64,000 nucleotides of DNA from JBFLVU01 sp964589625 (GCA_964589625.1 CAZPSH010000003.1:62001-126000); one strand, 5' to 3'. Shown: positions 51,355 through 60,682, numbered from the stretch's first letter. The notes: generated from the sequence alone by a model not told the origin. Numbers and translations: made by a program.

Positions 51355-54189
51355 ATGCGCCGTTTCACCGGGCTAGGGCTCCTTGCACTCACCATCGCCT
51401 TTCCGTGCGGGAGCGCCGCCCAGGTCCTCCCCTTCGAACGCTTCGGCACGGTGGAGGGGGTGCCCCAATCCCAGGTTTCCTGTGTCACCCAGGACGCGGA
51501 TGGATACCTCTGGGTGGGAACCTGGGGTGGGTTGGCGCGCTACAACGGAAGCGCCTTCACGGCCTTCTACATCGAGGACGGCCTCCCCAGCAACCGGATC
51601 CACGAGATTCTTTCCTCCCGGGGCGGGGCGCTCTACGTGGCCACGACCAACGGCCTGGCCCGCATGGAAGGCCGCCGGCCCGTCCCCGTCGCCGACGATG
51701 CCGTGGCGAACGTCCGTTGCAGGGCCCTCGCCGAAGACTCCGCGGGCCGCCTCTGGGTGGGAACCGATCACGGCGCGGCGGTCCAGGGGGGCGAGAGGTT
51801 TGAATTGGCGACCGGCCAGGGGACCCCAGGCCCTCGCGTCTACGACCTCCTGGCCTTGCCGGAGGGGATGCTGGCCGTGACGTCCCGGGGCTTGTTGGTG
51901 TATGGGGGTTCGGGTCCCCGGGAGGAGGCGGGCCCGCCGATTCCCCCCGAGCTGTTGCGGTGTGCCGCCCGGACGGCGGATGGACTCTGGGTGGGCACCC
52001 AGGGGCGCGGTCTCTGGAAGCGGAGCGCGGGGACATGGGCCCCCGTGGAAGCCACGGCCTCCATGGACGTGTGGCGTCTGGGTTCGGGGGCCTCTGGCAC
52101 GCTCTACGTATCCTGCAACAACGGGGGCCTCTTCTTCCGGCGTCCGGGAGAGGAGGGTTTCCAGCGGTGGAAGAAGGAAAACGGCCTTCCCTCCGACGTG
52201 GTGAGCGACGCCTTCGAGGACAGGGAGGGAAACCTCTGGGTCGGTACCGACATCGGCGGCCTCGGCCGCCTCGGAAGCCTCGCGGCGCTGAATTTCTCCG
52301 AGGCGGCGGGCTTTCCCAGCGCGTGCGTACTGGGAATCTCTCCGGCGGGGCAGCCCGGTGAGATTTGGGCCGGAACCCTGGAGGGCGCGGTGCGGTTTCG
52401 CGTCCATCCCAACTTCGAAATCCTCGAAGTTCTCACGATCGCTGAGGGCCTTTCGAACAACTACGTTTGGGAGGTGATCGAAACCCCGGAGGGCCAGGTG
52501 TGGGTGCTCACCGACTCGGGGTGGCGGGTTCGAAGCCGCCCGGGCGGCAGGTTCGAGGAGCCGCAGGGGATCGAGTTCGCCGACGGATCTGGAGTGGACA
52601 TGTGCTTGGACGGGGCCGGCCGCCTCTGGCTTACGGGAGACGACCCCAGGGGCGGCCTGTGTTTGAAGGAGCCCTCCGGCGTCTGGCGGAGGTGGAACCG
52701 AACGGCGGAGGGAGACACCCTGGCGAACTGCCGGGCGGTCACCCCGCGAAAGGCGGGCGGAGTCTGGGTGGGATACGAAGGAGGGGTCGCCGTGTGCGAC
52801 GGCGGGACGGCCTCCTCCCTGCCGGGTCCGGTCCCCTTGAAGGGGTTCGTGGGCGCGCTCCTCGAGGATCGGCGGGGGCGGCTCTGGGCGGGGAACGACG
52901 GAGGTCTCGCCGTGCGGGAGACGGACGGCAGGTGGCGTCTCCTTAATGGGGAGCCGGGGTTCACCAACCACCACGTCTACTTCCTCGGCGAAGACGTCGG
53001 GGGGACCATCTGGGTGGGCACCGCACGCGGCGTGTTCCGCTTCCGCGAGGGCTTGCCGATCCAGGCCCTAACTCCGGAGGACGGCCTGGCGGGCCTGGAG
53101 GCCAACCAGGGGGCCTTCTTCGCGGAACCTTCCGGGGCGATCTGGATCGGGACCGTGTCGGGCCTGTCCCGCTTCGAGGCCCGGCTCCAACCGGCAAATG
53201 CCGCGCCGCCACGGCTGGTGGTCGAGGGGGCGGAACTCTCGGACGGGAAGTTGGTCCCCTTTCCGAGCGAGGTCCGGATGCGGTGGCCCGAGCGTGGGGT
53301 GACCTTCCACGTGGCCGTCCTTTCCTTCAAGAGCCCTCAGCGGTGCGCCTACCGGGCGCGGATGGAGGGGATCGAAGAGGAGTGGCTTCCCCTGAGGCGG
53401 GCCGGAGACCTCCGGTATACGAACCTCCCTCCCGGTAGGCGGAACCTCCTTCTTCAAGCGGTCAACGAATCGGGCGTGTGGGGAGAAGTGGTCCGAGTTC
53501 CCCTGGAGGTGATCCCCTCGTTCTGGATGACGGCGTGGTTCCGGGTGGGCCTCCTGGTCTTGGTGGCGGGGTCACTCGTCGCCGGGCACCGGTGGCGCAC
53601 CGACCTGCTCAGGCGCCGCGCCGAAGAGCTGGAAAAGGTGGTCGCCGACCGCACGAAGGCCCTGGCGAGGGCCAACCTGGACCTGGAGCAGCTCGCCACG
53701 TACGAGTCCCTGACGGGCCTGTTCAACCGGCGGGCCATCCTGAAGTCCCTGCGAGAGCACCTGGAAGTCCGGAGCGGAATCGTCCGCCGCTTCGGAGTCC
53801 TCCTCGTGGATCTGGACCGCTTCAAACAGATCAACGACACCATGGGCCACGCGGCGGGCGACCAGGTTCTCCAGGTCCTCGCGAATCGGATCAAGGGGGC
53901 GCTTCGGGAGGGGGACCACATGGGGCGATTCGGAGGGGACGAGTTTCTCCTGGTCCTCCCCGGCGCGGACCTTGCCGCCGTCGAGTCCGTGGCGAAGCGA
54001 GTCAGCTCGCTTTCCGAAAGCTTCACTTCCCTCGGCCGCACGCTGACGGTGACCGCATCGTGCGGTGGGGTGGCCGTGGCGGGTGGAGCGGCCCCCGAGG
54101 AGGCCGCTCTTCTCGCCGAGGCGGACCGTCTCCTGTACGAGGTGAAGAAGGCGGGCGGGAGGGGGTTCAGAGTGGAGGAGTGCCGCTAG
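51355..54189 (+). CDS. Membrane diguanylate cyclase with two-component-regulator propeller (Reg_prop/Y_Y_Y-GGDEF)
   Basis: 944 residues. Signal peptide ending in SAAQ, then about 14 Reg_prop repeats (each with LWVGT or similar, about residues 30-610) building periplasmic beta-propellers, a Y_Y_Y domain (about 640-720), one membrane helix (about 725-745), a coiled coil (RRRAEELEKVVADRTKALAR) and a GGDEF domain. GGDEF itself is at 860-864 and the product-binding RxxD I-site at 851-854, both intact, so it should make c-di-GMP and be feedback-limited. The ligand is probably a polysaccharide fragment, as for related hybrid receptors (inference). Its 3' end overlaps the convergent MFS gene by 23 bp. 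Confidence 0.93.
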   Translation: MRRFTGLGLLALTIAFPCGSAAQVLPFERFGTVEGVPQSQVSCVTQDADGYLWVGTWGGLARYNGSAFTAFYIEDGLPSNRIHEILSSRGGALYVATTNGLARMEGRRPVPVADDAVANVRCRALAEDSAGRLWVGTDHGAAVQGGERFELATGQGTPGPRVYDLLALPEGMLAVTSRGLLVYGGSGPREEAGPPIPPELLRCAARTADGLWVGTQGRGLWKRSAGTWAPVEATASMDVWRLGSGASGTLYVSCNNGGLFFRRPGEEGFQRWKKENGLPSDVVSDAFEDREGNLWVGTDIGGLGRLGSLAALNFSEAAGFPSACVLGISPAGQPGEIWAGTLEGAVRFRVHPNFEILEVLTIAEGLSNNYVWEVIETPEGQVWVLTDSGWRVRSRPGGRFEEPQGIEFADGSGVDMCLDGAGRLWLTGDDPRGGLCLKEPSGVWRRWNRTAEGDTLANCRAVTPRKAGGVWVGYEGGVAVCDGGTASSLPGPVPLKGFVGALLEDRRGRLWAGNDGGLAVRETDGRWRLLNGEPGFTNHHVYFLGEDVGGTIWVGTARGVFRFREGLPIQALTPEDGLAGLEANQGAFFAEPSGAIWIGTVSGLSRFEARLQPANAAPPRLVVEGAELSDGKLVPFPSEVRMRWPERGVTFHVAVLSFKSPQRCAYRARMEGIEEEWLPLRRAGDLRYTNLPPGRRNLLLQAVNESGVWGEVVRVPLEVIPSFWMTAWFRVGLLVLVAGSLVAGHRWRTDLLRRRAEELEKVVADRTKALARANLDLEQLATYESLTGLFNRRAILKSLREHLEVRSGIVRRFGVLLVDLDRFKQINDTMGHAAGDQVLQVLANRIKGALREGDHMGRFGGDEFLLVLPGADLAAVESVAKRVSSLSESFTSLGRTLTVTASCGGVAVAGGAAPEEAALLAEADRLLYEVKKAGGRGFRVEECR

Positions 54190-55447
54190 CGGATTCGGCC
54201 GCGCGGGTGTCGAGCAGGACCTGCACCGAGGGCCTCACCCTCGGGAGATGGGCGAGGAAGGCCATCGCCGAAACGAGGGTCAGGACTCCTCCGGCGAAAA
54301 GGACCTCTTGCACTCCGAATCTCGACGAGAAATGCCCCATCGCGAGGCTCCCCAAAGGGGTCATCCCCACGAAGGTCACCACGTAGAGGCTCATCAGGCG
54401 GCCGCGCAGCGGCTCCGGCACGAGGCTCTGGAGGAGCGTGTTTACGGCGGCCATCTGGCTCATGAAGCAGAAGCCCAGAACGACGAGAAGCGCCGCGGAA
54501 AGGGCGAAGCGCTCCGAAAGGGCGAACAATGCCAACGTGGCGCCGAAAAGGCTCGCCATGAGGCCCGCGTGGCGCCCGAGGCCCTTCAAGGAGGCCCGTC
54601 GGGCCATGGAAAGGGCCCCCGCCAGGGATCCGATTCCGGCGCAGCTCATCAGGAGGCCCAGGCCGCGGGCGTCGGTTCCGAGGACGCCCCCCGCTATGGC
54701 AGGCAGGAGCGCCGAGTAGGGAAGGCCAAGCAGGCTCGTGGCGGTTATGAGCCCGAGGAGGGCGCGGGTGTGGGGTGTCCTCCACGCGTAGGCGAGGCCC
54801 TCGCGGATCTGGTGCCATGCCCCCGGCCCTGAGCGGCGCCGCTCGCGGTCAAGGCGCATGGCGGCGAGGCTGGCAAGGACGGCGCCGAAGGAGAGGGCGT
54901 TCAGCGCGAAGCAGGCCCCCTCTCCCCACAGGCCCGTGACGAGTCCGGCCACGGCGGGGCCCACGATCCGCGCTCCGTTGAATATGGAGGAGTTGAGCGC
55001 GATGGCGTTCCCGAGGTCCTCCAGGCCCACCATGCGGACCAGAAAGGCTTGCCTTGCGGGCATGTCGAAGGCGTTCACGGCTCCCAGAAAGGCGGCGAGG
55101 ACGATTACGTGCCATATCTGAACGGCCCCCGAGAGCGTCAGCGCGGCAAGGACGACGGACGGAACGAGAGAAGCCGTTTGCATGAGCATCACCAGGCGGT
55201 GGCGGTCGAACCGGTCCGCCGCCCAGCCGCCGAGGAGGCCGAGCAGGAGGACGGGGAAAGACTGGGCGAATCCAACGAGGCCGAGGAGCCAGGGCGATCC
55301 GCCCAGGCGCCAGACCAGCCAGCCCTGGGCGAGGTTCTGCATCCATGTCCCTGCCAGTGACACCAGCTGGCCGAAAAGGAAGAGCCGGAAATTGCGGTGA
55401 CGAAGGCCCCTTAGCGTCGCCGCAAGGGAATCCGCCAGCGCGCCCAC
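54167..55447 (-). CDS. MFS transporter (EntS/MFS_3-type)
   Basis: 426 residues, 12 membrane helices. RHRNFRLFLFGQLVSLAGTWMQ at the start, GWAADRFDRHRLVM as the loop 2-3 MFS motif, and DMPARQAFLVRMVG are typical of the MFS_3 exporter group that includes EntS. It may export a siderophore or drug. Last gene of the operon starting at 58708; 16 bp after uppP. The final residues overlap the cyclase gene on the other strand. Confidence 0.87.
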   Translation of the reverse strand: MGALADSLAATLRGLRHRNFRLFLFGQLVSLAGTWMQNLAQGWLVWRLGGSPWLLGLVGFAQSFPVLLLGLLGGWAADRFDRHRLVMLMQTASLVPSVVLAALTLSGAVQIWHVIVLAAFLGAVNAFDMPARQAFLVRMVGLEDLGNAIALNSSIFNGARIVGPAVAGLVTGLWGEGACFALNALSFGAVLASLAAMRLDRERRRSGPGAWHQIREGLAYAWRTPHTRALLGLITATSLLGLPYSALLPAIAGGVLGTDARGLGLLMSCAGIGSLAGALSMARRASLKGLGRHAGLMASLFGATLALFALSERFALSAALLVVLGFCFMSQMAAVNTLLQSLVPEPLRGRLMSLYVVTFVGMTPLGSLAMGHFSSRFGVQEVLFAGGVLTLVSAMAFLAHLPRVRPSVQVLLDTRAAESASGTPPL

Positions 55448-55463
55448 CGCCGCCGGACCCCGC

Positions 55464-56255
55464 TCACCGGATCCAGAGCGCCACCGCGATGCCCGAAAGT
55501 CCCGCGATGACGCACCAGAACGCCCACCGATGCGGCCCGTGGCGGATGACGGAGCGCCGCCAGAGCCAGAGCGCGAAGCAGCCCACCGAAAACGAAATGG
55601 CCGCCCCCAGGAGGTCGTCCAGAAGGTGGGGATTGGCGGAGGAGAACGCCTGACGGGCTTCCAAAAGGAAGGCCCCGCCGATGGCCGGGAGGGAGGCCAG
55701 GAAGGAGTACCGGAAGGCGGACTCTCGGTCCAGGCCGAGGGCGAGCCCGGAACTGATGGAGGCGCCGGAGCGGGACACCCCGGGGATCACCGCGAGGCCC
55801 TGGGCCAATCCCACCAGGGCCGCGTCCCTCCACCGCATGGTCTCGAAGGTCTTCTGGCCCTTCGGAAGGTACTGGGTGCACCACAGGTAGACGGCCGTGA
55901 AGAGAAGGACCGACCCGGCGATGCCGGGGGAGGTAAGGAGACGCTCCGTGACTGGCTTGAGGCCGAGGCCCAAGGCGCCCGTGAAGGCCGTCGTCACGGC
56001 CACCAGGCCCGCGAACCGCCAAGCCTTCCCATCGCCGCGGAGGGCCCCGAGGAGGAGGTCCCAAAGGTCCCTTCGAAAGAAGACGAGGGTGGCGGCGAGG
56101 GTCCCGAAGTGCAGGACGAGGAAGAAGACCAGCGCGTCTTCTTCGCGGACCCCCGCAAGGGCTCCGAGGATCGTGAGGTGGGCGGAGGAGGACACGGGAA
56201 AAAACTCGGCCAGGCCCTGCGCGATGGCGAGGAGGATCGTCCAGACGAGACTCAA
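55464..56255 (-). CDS. uppP: Undecaprenyl-diphosphatase
   Basis: 263 residues, the usual length of UppP/BacA. It recycles the undecaprenyl carrier for wall and O-antigen synthesis by removing a phosphate. Catalytic motifs are intact: GLAEFFPVSSSAHL near the N terminus and PGVSRSGASI in the middle. Seven to eight helices. It lies 45 bp after the RNase J gene and before the MFS gene. Confidence 0.95.
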   Translation of the reverse strand: MSLVWTILLAIAQGLAEFFPVSSSAHLTILGALAGVREEDALVFFLVLHFGTLAATLVFFRRDLWDLLLGALRGDGKAWRFAGLVAVTTAFTGALGLGLKPVTERLLTSPGIAGSVLLFTAVYLWCTQYLPKGQKTFETMRWRDAALVGLAQGLAVIPGVSRSGASISSGLALGLDRESAFRYSFLASLPAIGGAFLLEARQAFSSANPHLLDDLLGAAISFSVGCFALWLWRRSVIRHGPHRWAFWCVIAGLSGIAVALWIR

Positions 56256-56300
56256 GCGCCCTCCGGGAGGCGCGGGACGGAACCCGGGGGTCCGTCCGCG

Positions 56301-57947
56301 CTAAATGCCCATGACCACGGGGATGATGAGAGGGATGCCCGCTTCGTTGCGCTTGAGGACGCGCTTTACGGCGGACTTAACCTTGGCCTTGAGGATGGCG
56401 TCGTCGCGGATCTCCTCCTGGGACAAGCCGCGGAACAGGCCCGCGATCTCCCTCCGGATCTCGTCCGAGCCCCCGCTCTCTCCCTCGAGGAAGGAGTAGC
56501 CGCGGCTGATGATCTCGGGGTCCGCCTCCATCCGGCAGGTCTGCCGGTTGACCACGACGATGGGGACCACAACGCCCCCCGTGGAGATGTGGCGGCGGTC
56601 GCGGACCACGAGCCGGTCCACGGGGTCCGCCGAGTCTCCGTCGATGAGAACGCTACCCGCCGGGACCTCCTCCCGGCCCGCGAAGGCGCTCCTTTCGAAC
56701 TTCAGGGCATCGCCTGTCCCCGCCAGCAGGATCCTGTGGCGTTCGTATCCCATCTCCTCCGCGAGCCTGGCGTTCCCCTTGAGCTGTCGGAACTCGCCGT
56801 GGACGGGGACGTAGTAGGTCGGCCTGACCCAGGAAGCCATGAGCCGGATCTCCTCCTGGGCCGCGTGGCCCGAGACGTGGACCCGATCGTCGCGGGACGT
56901 GACCACCTCCCCTCCGTTTCGGTAGACCTGGTTCACGACCCTGGCCACTCGCTTCTCGTTTCCCGGGATGATGCGGGCGGAGAGGATGAGGAGGTCTCCC
57001 TCCTCCACGAAGAGGTTCTTGTTCTCGTCGAAGGCGATCCGGCTGAGCGCGGAAAAGGGTTCCGCTTGCGACCCCGAGGTCAGGACGATGACGCTCTCCC
57101 TGGGCAGATCCGGCACGTCCTCCGGAGCCACCAGGACGCCTTCGGGGACCCGGAGATAACCGACGTCCTGGCCCACCCGCACGTTCTCCGAGAGGGACCG
57201 GCCGAAGAGGGCGACCTTGCGGCCGTACCGGGCCGCGAGATCGAACAGGACCTGGACGCGCATGAGGTTCGTGGAGAAAAGGGCCACGAAGATCTTGGTC
57301 GTCTGGCCCGCAACGTAGCGCTCCAAGGTCTGGCGCACGCGGGTTTCGGAGCCCACCATGCCCTCCACCTCCACGTTCGTGCTGTCGATCAGCATCGCCG
57401 TGACGCCGGCCCGGCCGGCTTCCTGGAAGCGGTGGTAGTGGGTGAGCCGGCCATCAATGGGGGCCTGGTCGAACTTGAAGTCGCCCGTGTGAACGAGCGT
57501 GGCGTCGGGAGTGCGGATCAGGAGGGAGACGGCATCGGGCACCGAATGGGTGACGGGGATCCCTTCGAAGCGAAAGGGCCCCGCCGAAAGCTCCTTTCCC
57601 GGTTCGAGGAGGGTGACCCGGGGGGCTTCGGCTCCAAGTTCGCGGATCTTTCTCCCCGCGAGTCCGAGGGTGATCGCCGTTCCGAAGAGAGGCGCAGGGC
57701 AGACCCGGAGGAGGAAGCCCGCGGCGCCGATGTGGTCCTCGTGTCCGTGGGTGAGCACGATGCCGCGCAGGCGCTCCGCCCGGTCCGCGATATACGTGAA
57801 ATCGGGTATGACGAGGTCCACGCCGGGGAAGTCGGACTCGGGGAACTGGCTCCCGCAGTCCACCACCAGAAGGTCCCCGTCTTGGTCGAGGACCGTTAGG
57901 TTCTTTCCGAAGTCCCCGAGTCCGCCGAGAAACGCGATCTTGAGCAT
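56301..57947 (-). CDS. rnj: Ribonuclease J
   Basis: 548 residues. Metallo-beta-lactamase/beta-CASP RNase with endo- and 5'-3' exonuclease activity. HGHEDH at 67-72 holds the two metals; HTGDFKFD, STNVEVEGMVGSE and SGHAAQEEI add the other metal ligands and the beta-CASP motifs; a C-terminal domain of about 100 residues follows. No RNase E-like gene is in the window. Start ATG at 57947 gives the family's N terminus (MLKIAFLGG) and lies two bases after the DUF4388 stop, so translation is coupled. Confidence 0.95.
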   Translation of the reverse strand: MLKIAFLGGLGDFGKNLTVLDQDGDLLVVDCGSQFPESDFPGVDLVIPDFTYIADRAERLRGIVLTHGHEDHIGAAGFLLRVCPAPLFGTAITLGLAGRKIRELGAEAPRVTLLEPGKELSAGPFRFEGIPVTHSVPDAVSLLIRTPDATLVHTGDFKFDQAPIDGRLTHYHRFQEAGRAGVTAMLIDSTNVEVEGMVGSETRVRQTLERYVAGQTTKIFVALFSTNLMRVQVLFDLAARYGRKVALFGRSLSENVRVGQDVGYLRVPEGVLVAPEDVPDLPRESVIVLTSGSQAEPFSALSRIAFDENKNLFVEEGDLLILSARIIPGNEKRVARVVNQVYRNGGEVVTSRDDRVHVSGHAAQEEIRLMASWVRPTYYVPVHGEFRQLKGNARLAEEMGYERHRILLAGTGDALKFERSAFAGREEVPAGSVLIDGDSADPVDRLVVRDRRHISTGGVVVPIVVVNRQTCRMEADPEIISRGYSFLEGESGGSDEIRREIAGLFRGLSQEEIRDDAILKAKVKSAVKRVLKRNEAGIPLIIPVVMGI

Positions 57948-57949
57948 GG

Positions 57950-58708
57950 TCAGGGGACCCTCTGGGGAGGGGAGACGGTGACCTTGATCACCGACTCCCG
58001 CCGGCGGATGAGTCCGAGTATGTAGAGCGCGTAAAGGATCTTGGCCGTCGTGCCGGAGTCCGAGGCGGCGGACCGGATTACGTCGAGAAGCGTGCGCTGG
58101 CCGTCCACGAGACGGAAAACGTGGCGGTCCTCGGCCGTGAGCGGGAGGCTCGGGAGCAGAAGGAGGGCGTTGTCGCTGGTCTCGAACACGTCCTCCTTCC
58201 GGCCCAGCCATTTCACCACCCGCTTTGGGTCCGTGATGCCCTTGATCCCGCGGAGGATGGCGGCCCGCGTGTCGAGGCTCAATTTGATGACCTCGTCATC
58301 CTTGAACTTGCCGACTTTGAAGGTGACTTCGCCCTCCACCCAGTCGAACAGCGACCAAACGATGGCCATGACTTGTTCCTTCACGGTCTCGAAGAGGTCC
58401 TGGGGCGTCAGGATCCCCGCTTCCACGAGCACCGTCCCCTGACGCTTGCCCGTCACGCGCATGCGCTCCACCGAAAGGTCGTACTGCGCCTGCGTGATCC
58501 GTGCCCGGTCCAGGAGGAACTCCCCCAGGCGGTCTGGGCTATAGGACGACGTGGCGAAGATGATCTCTCCTCCGGAAATGAAGATCTGCTTGCTGCCGTC
58601 GTCCCGGCTCACCTTGAGGACGCCGGGCACTTTGTAGTAGTGGATCTTCTGCAGGACCTCGGGCAGGGGATTGTCCGCCAGCGGTCCCTGGAAGATGAAC
58701 TCGGCCAT
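57950..58708 (-). CDS. DUF4388 (PATAN-type) domain protein
   Basis: 252 residues. The first 100 or so have the DUF4388 pattern: LADNPLPEVLQKIHYYKVPG, VLKVSRDDGSKQIFISGGEI and IFATSSYSPDRLGEFLL. A middle section (GTVLVEAGILTPQDLFETVK) and a C-terminal winged-helix-like end (LYALYILGLIRRRESV) follow. DUF4388 proteins are common in delta-proteobacteria and Acidobacteria near gliding or signalling genes; biochemical role unknown. First gene of the operon with rnj, uppP and MFS. GGGAG precedes the ATG. Confidence 0.85.
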   Translation of the reverse strand: MAEFIFQGPLADNPLPEVLQKIHYYKVPGVLKVSRDDGSKQIFISGGEIIFATSSYSPDRLGEFLLDRARITQAQYDLSVERMRVTGKRQGTVLVEAGILTPQDLFETVKEQVMAIVWSLFDWVEGEVTFKVGKFKDDEVIKLSLDTRAAILRGIKGITDPKRVVKWLGRKEDVFETSDNALLLLPSLPLTAEDRHVFRLVDGQRTLLDVIRSAASDSGTTAKILYALYILGLIRRRESVIKVTVSPPQRVP

Positions 58709-58728
58709 GCGTCTCCCTTCAAACCCTT

Positions 58729-58757
58729 AGTATACCTTGGAGTACGTGAAGCTTCAA
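58729..58757 (-). promoter_or_regulatory. Promoter of the DUF4388-rnj-uppP-MFS operon
   Basis: On the minus strand TTGAAG (58752-58757) and TATACT (58729-58734) with a 17-base spacer, about 20 bases before the start codon. Predicted transcript start about 58722, giving a leader of about 14 bases that contains GAAGGGAG. Confidence 0.72.
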
Positions 58758-58892
58758 TACGCGTTTTGAGAAGGGCGGCCGTCCGCGGGAAGGAACCTTC
58801 CGCGACGGGGAAGGGGAGAGACGCGTCACGCCGGAAGAGCCGGCTCGACGGGTCCGGGCGGATGCACTACACTGAAACGGGAGGCTGTTTCC

Positions 58893-59072
58893 ATGCCCAT
58901 TGACAAGGACTTTCTAGAAATCCTCGCCTGTCCGATCTGCAAGGCGCCCTTCGAATATCGCGAAAAGGGCGGGAAGGAGCAGCTCGTCTGCACGGAGTGC
59001 AGAAGGGTCTATCCCATCGAAGAGGGGATTCCCATCCTCCTGCCGGATTCGGGGGTCCTGGAAGAGGGCTGA
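58893..59072 (+). CDS. Trm112-like small zinc protein
   Basis: 59 residues. Two Cys pairs, ACPICKAP and VCTECRRVYPI, with EEGIPILLPD at the end, the standard Trm112/UPF0434 (YcaR) form. Members bind and stabilise methyltransferases or act near lipid A kinase. GGGAGG is 9 bases before the ATG. It is a short separate gene between the operon promoter and msrA. ATG chosen because it gives the family N terminus (MPIDKDFLEIL). Confidence 0.88.
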   Translation: MPIDKDFLEILACPICKAPFEYREKGGKEQLVCTECRRVYPIEEGIPILLPDSGVLEEG

Positions 59073-59138
59073 GCGGCGCGAGGAACCCATGGCCCTGGCT
59101 CCCCTTCGGACTCCAACCTGGATCCGTGCCCCCGGGTG

Positions 59139-59801
59139 CTACCGCCCCCCGCCTTCACCGGTCTCGGCGAGCTTGTCCTTAAAGAGCTTCTGTAGCTTCG
59201 CCAGTTTGGGAGAGATGACCATCTGGCAGTAGGGCTGGAAGGGATTCTGCCTGTAGTAGTCCTGGTGGTAAGCCTCGGCGCGGTAAAAGGCTCGGAAGGG
59301 GGCCACCTCGGTCACGATGGGTCCGGAGTAGTCCTTTCTCTCCGTCAGGATTCGGATCGCCTCCTCCGCGGCGGATTTCTGCGCGGGGTCTCGATAGAAA
59401 ATCGCGGACCGGTACTGGGTGCCCACGTCCGCCCCCTGCCGGTTGAGGGTCGTAGGGTCGTGAAGGGCGAAAAAAACCTCCAGGAGGTCTTTCAGGCGGA
59501 GCACGGAGGGGTCAAAGGTGATCTGGACCGCCTCCGCGTGTCCCGTGGAGCCCGAACAAACGTCCTTGTAGGAAGGGTTTTCCACCTCACCCCCCGAATA
59601 CCCGGACTCCACCGAGACCACTCCTTTGAGATCCTGAAAGACGGCCTCGATGCACCAGAAACAGCCACCGGCAAGGGTGACGACTTCGCGGTCCATGGGT
59701 GCGCTCCTTGCTCTCCCCGGAACCTGGGCCCACGCCCGGAGGGAAGGGAGGGCGATCATGGCGAAGACGGCGGCAGCGACGTACATTCTGGACGAACGCA
59801 T
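59139..59801 (-). CDS. msrA: Exported peptide-methionine (S)-S-oxide reductase MsrA
   Basis: 220 residues. A signal peptide (MYVAAAVFAMIALPSLRAWA) precedes a complete MsrA domain: GGCFWC with catalytic Cys47, GYSGGEVENPSYKDVCSGST, TGHAEAVQI, and AEAYHQDYY. It repairs oxidised methionine using thiols; here probably in the periplasm. Start at 59801 is supported by GGAGG five bases upstream; a start at Met36 would give a cytoplasmic form. No msrB is adjacent. Divergent from the next gene (about 125 bp). Confidence 0.93.
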   Translation of the reverse strand: MRSSRMYVAAAVFAMIALPSLRAWAQVPGRARSAPMDREVVTLAGGCFWCIEAVFQDLKGVVSVESGYSGGEVENPSYKDVCSGSTGHAEAVQITFDPSVLRLKDLLEVFFALHDPTTLNRQGADVGTQYRSAIFYRDPAQKSAAEEAIRILTERKDYSGPIVTEVAPFRAFYRAEAYHQDYYRQNPFQPYCQMVISPKLAKLQKLFKDKLAETGEGGGR

Positions 59802-59925
59802 CAGGGCCTCCGGTACCATAACGCTCGGAGGTTCGGGATATTCTTCCCGGAGAGACACGCGGGCCGACCCAGTCGGTGGCACTCCCTTTTTCGGGCGGGC
59901 GTAGGGCAATGCGGAGGAGCGCCCC

Positions 59926-60594
59926 ATGAAGCGGACACTTGCCGTCCTGTTTGCGGTGGGCTTTCTCCTGGCCGCCGGATCGTCGCCGAAGGCCGCTCAA
60001 CCCCGGAAGTGGTTCGCGGCGCCGTCCCTCAGGGTGCTCACGGTGATTCCGGGGGCCATGCCCGGCCTCTGGGTGCACGCCCCAGGCTTCGGATACTCGT
60101 GGTTTCCGAACTATCTGGAGGCCGAAATGGCTCCCTGGGACTTGGCGCCCTACGGCTTCGGTAGTTGGTTCTTCATGCCGGGCCTGGGATGGGGCTGGGC
60201 CGCAGCGGCCACTCCCGCCACGGTGACCCCGTTTGGATGGGGTTTCGACGCGTGGTACGGAGGCTGGTACGGGATGACCCCGAACGGAGTCTGGGCGGGC
60301 ATTCCCGAATTCCGGGCCTTCGTCCGATACGCGCCTCCTCTCCCGCGGAGGGTCCCGGTCGTGATGCCCGGGCGGAGGGGCGGGGAGCCCCGTCCACCTG
60401 GCCCAGTCCTTCGCGCGGGGAACCACGGTCCCGACCGACACCCGGATAGGGTCAGGGGACGTGGGATGAGACCGGGCGGCAAGCCCGCAGGGGGAACCGC
60501 AAGGGAGCCCAAGGGCAAACCCTCTCCTGGGGGGATGGCCGTCACGGCGGGGGCGGGCCCTCGTCCTGCGCCACCGGTCCGCCGCAGGAAGTGA
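59926..60594 (+). CDS. Secreted Gly/Trp/Pro-rich protein, unknown
   Basis: 222 residues. A signal peptide (MKRTLAVLFAVGFLLAAGSS) is followed by an aromatic-rich section (about 40-130) with MPGLWVHAPGFGYSWF and many Trp and Gly residues, then a basic Pro/Gly/Arg-rich tail (PGRRGGEPRPPGP, RPAPPVRRRK). No family recognised; low complexity makes similarity searches weak. GGAGGAG precedes the ATG. The strong hairpin at 60634 ends the transcript. Confidence 0.65.
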   Translation: MKRTLAVLFAVGFLLAAGSSPKAAQPRKWFAAPSLRVLTVIPGAMPGLWVHAPGFGYSWFPNYLEAEMAPWDLAPYGFGSWFFMPGLGWGWAAAATPATVTPFGWGFDAWYGGWYGMTPNGVWAGIPEFRAFVRYAPPLPRRVPVVMPGRRGGEPRPPGPVLRAGNHGPDRHPDRVRGRGMRPGGKPAGGTAREPKGKPSPGGMAVTAGAGPRPAPPVRRRK

Positions 60595-60633
60595 GAGGGA
60601 CGGCCTCCGGCCTTTGAAGACGCCCATACAGGA

Positions 60634-60661
60634 AGGGCCCGTCCGATGAAGGACGGGCCCT
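60634..60661. terminator. Bidirectional hairpin terminator
   Basis: AGGGCCCGTCC (60634-60644) and GGACGGGCCCT (60651-60661), an 11-base perfect stem with a 6-base loop, between convergent genes ending at 60594 and 60683. Only a short T-containing tail on the plus strand. Confidence 0.75.
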
Positions 60662-60682
60662 CTCGGTTCGAAGGGCGCCCGG

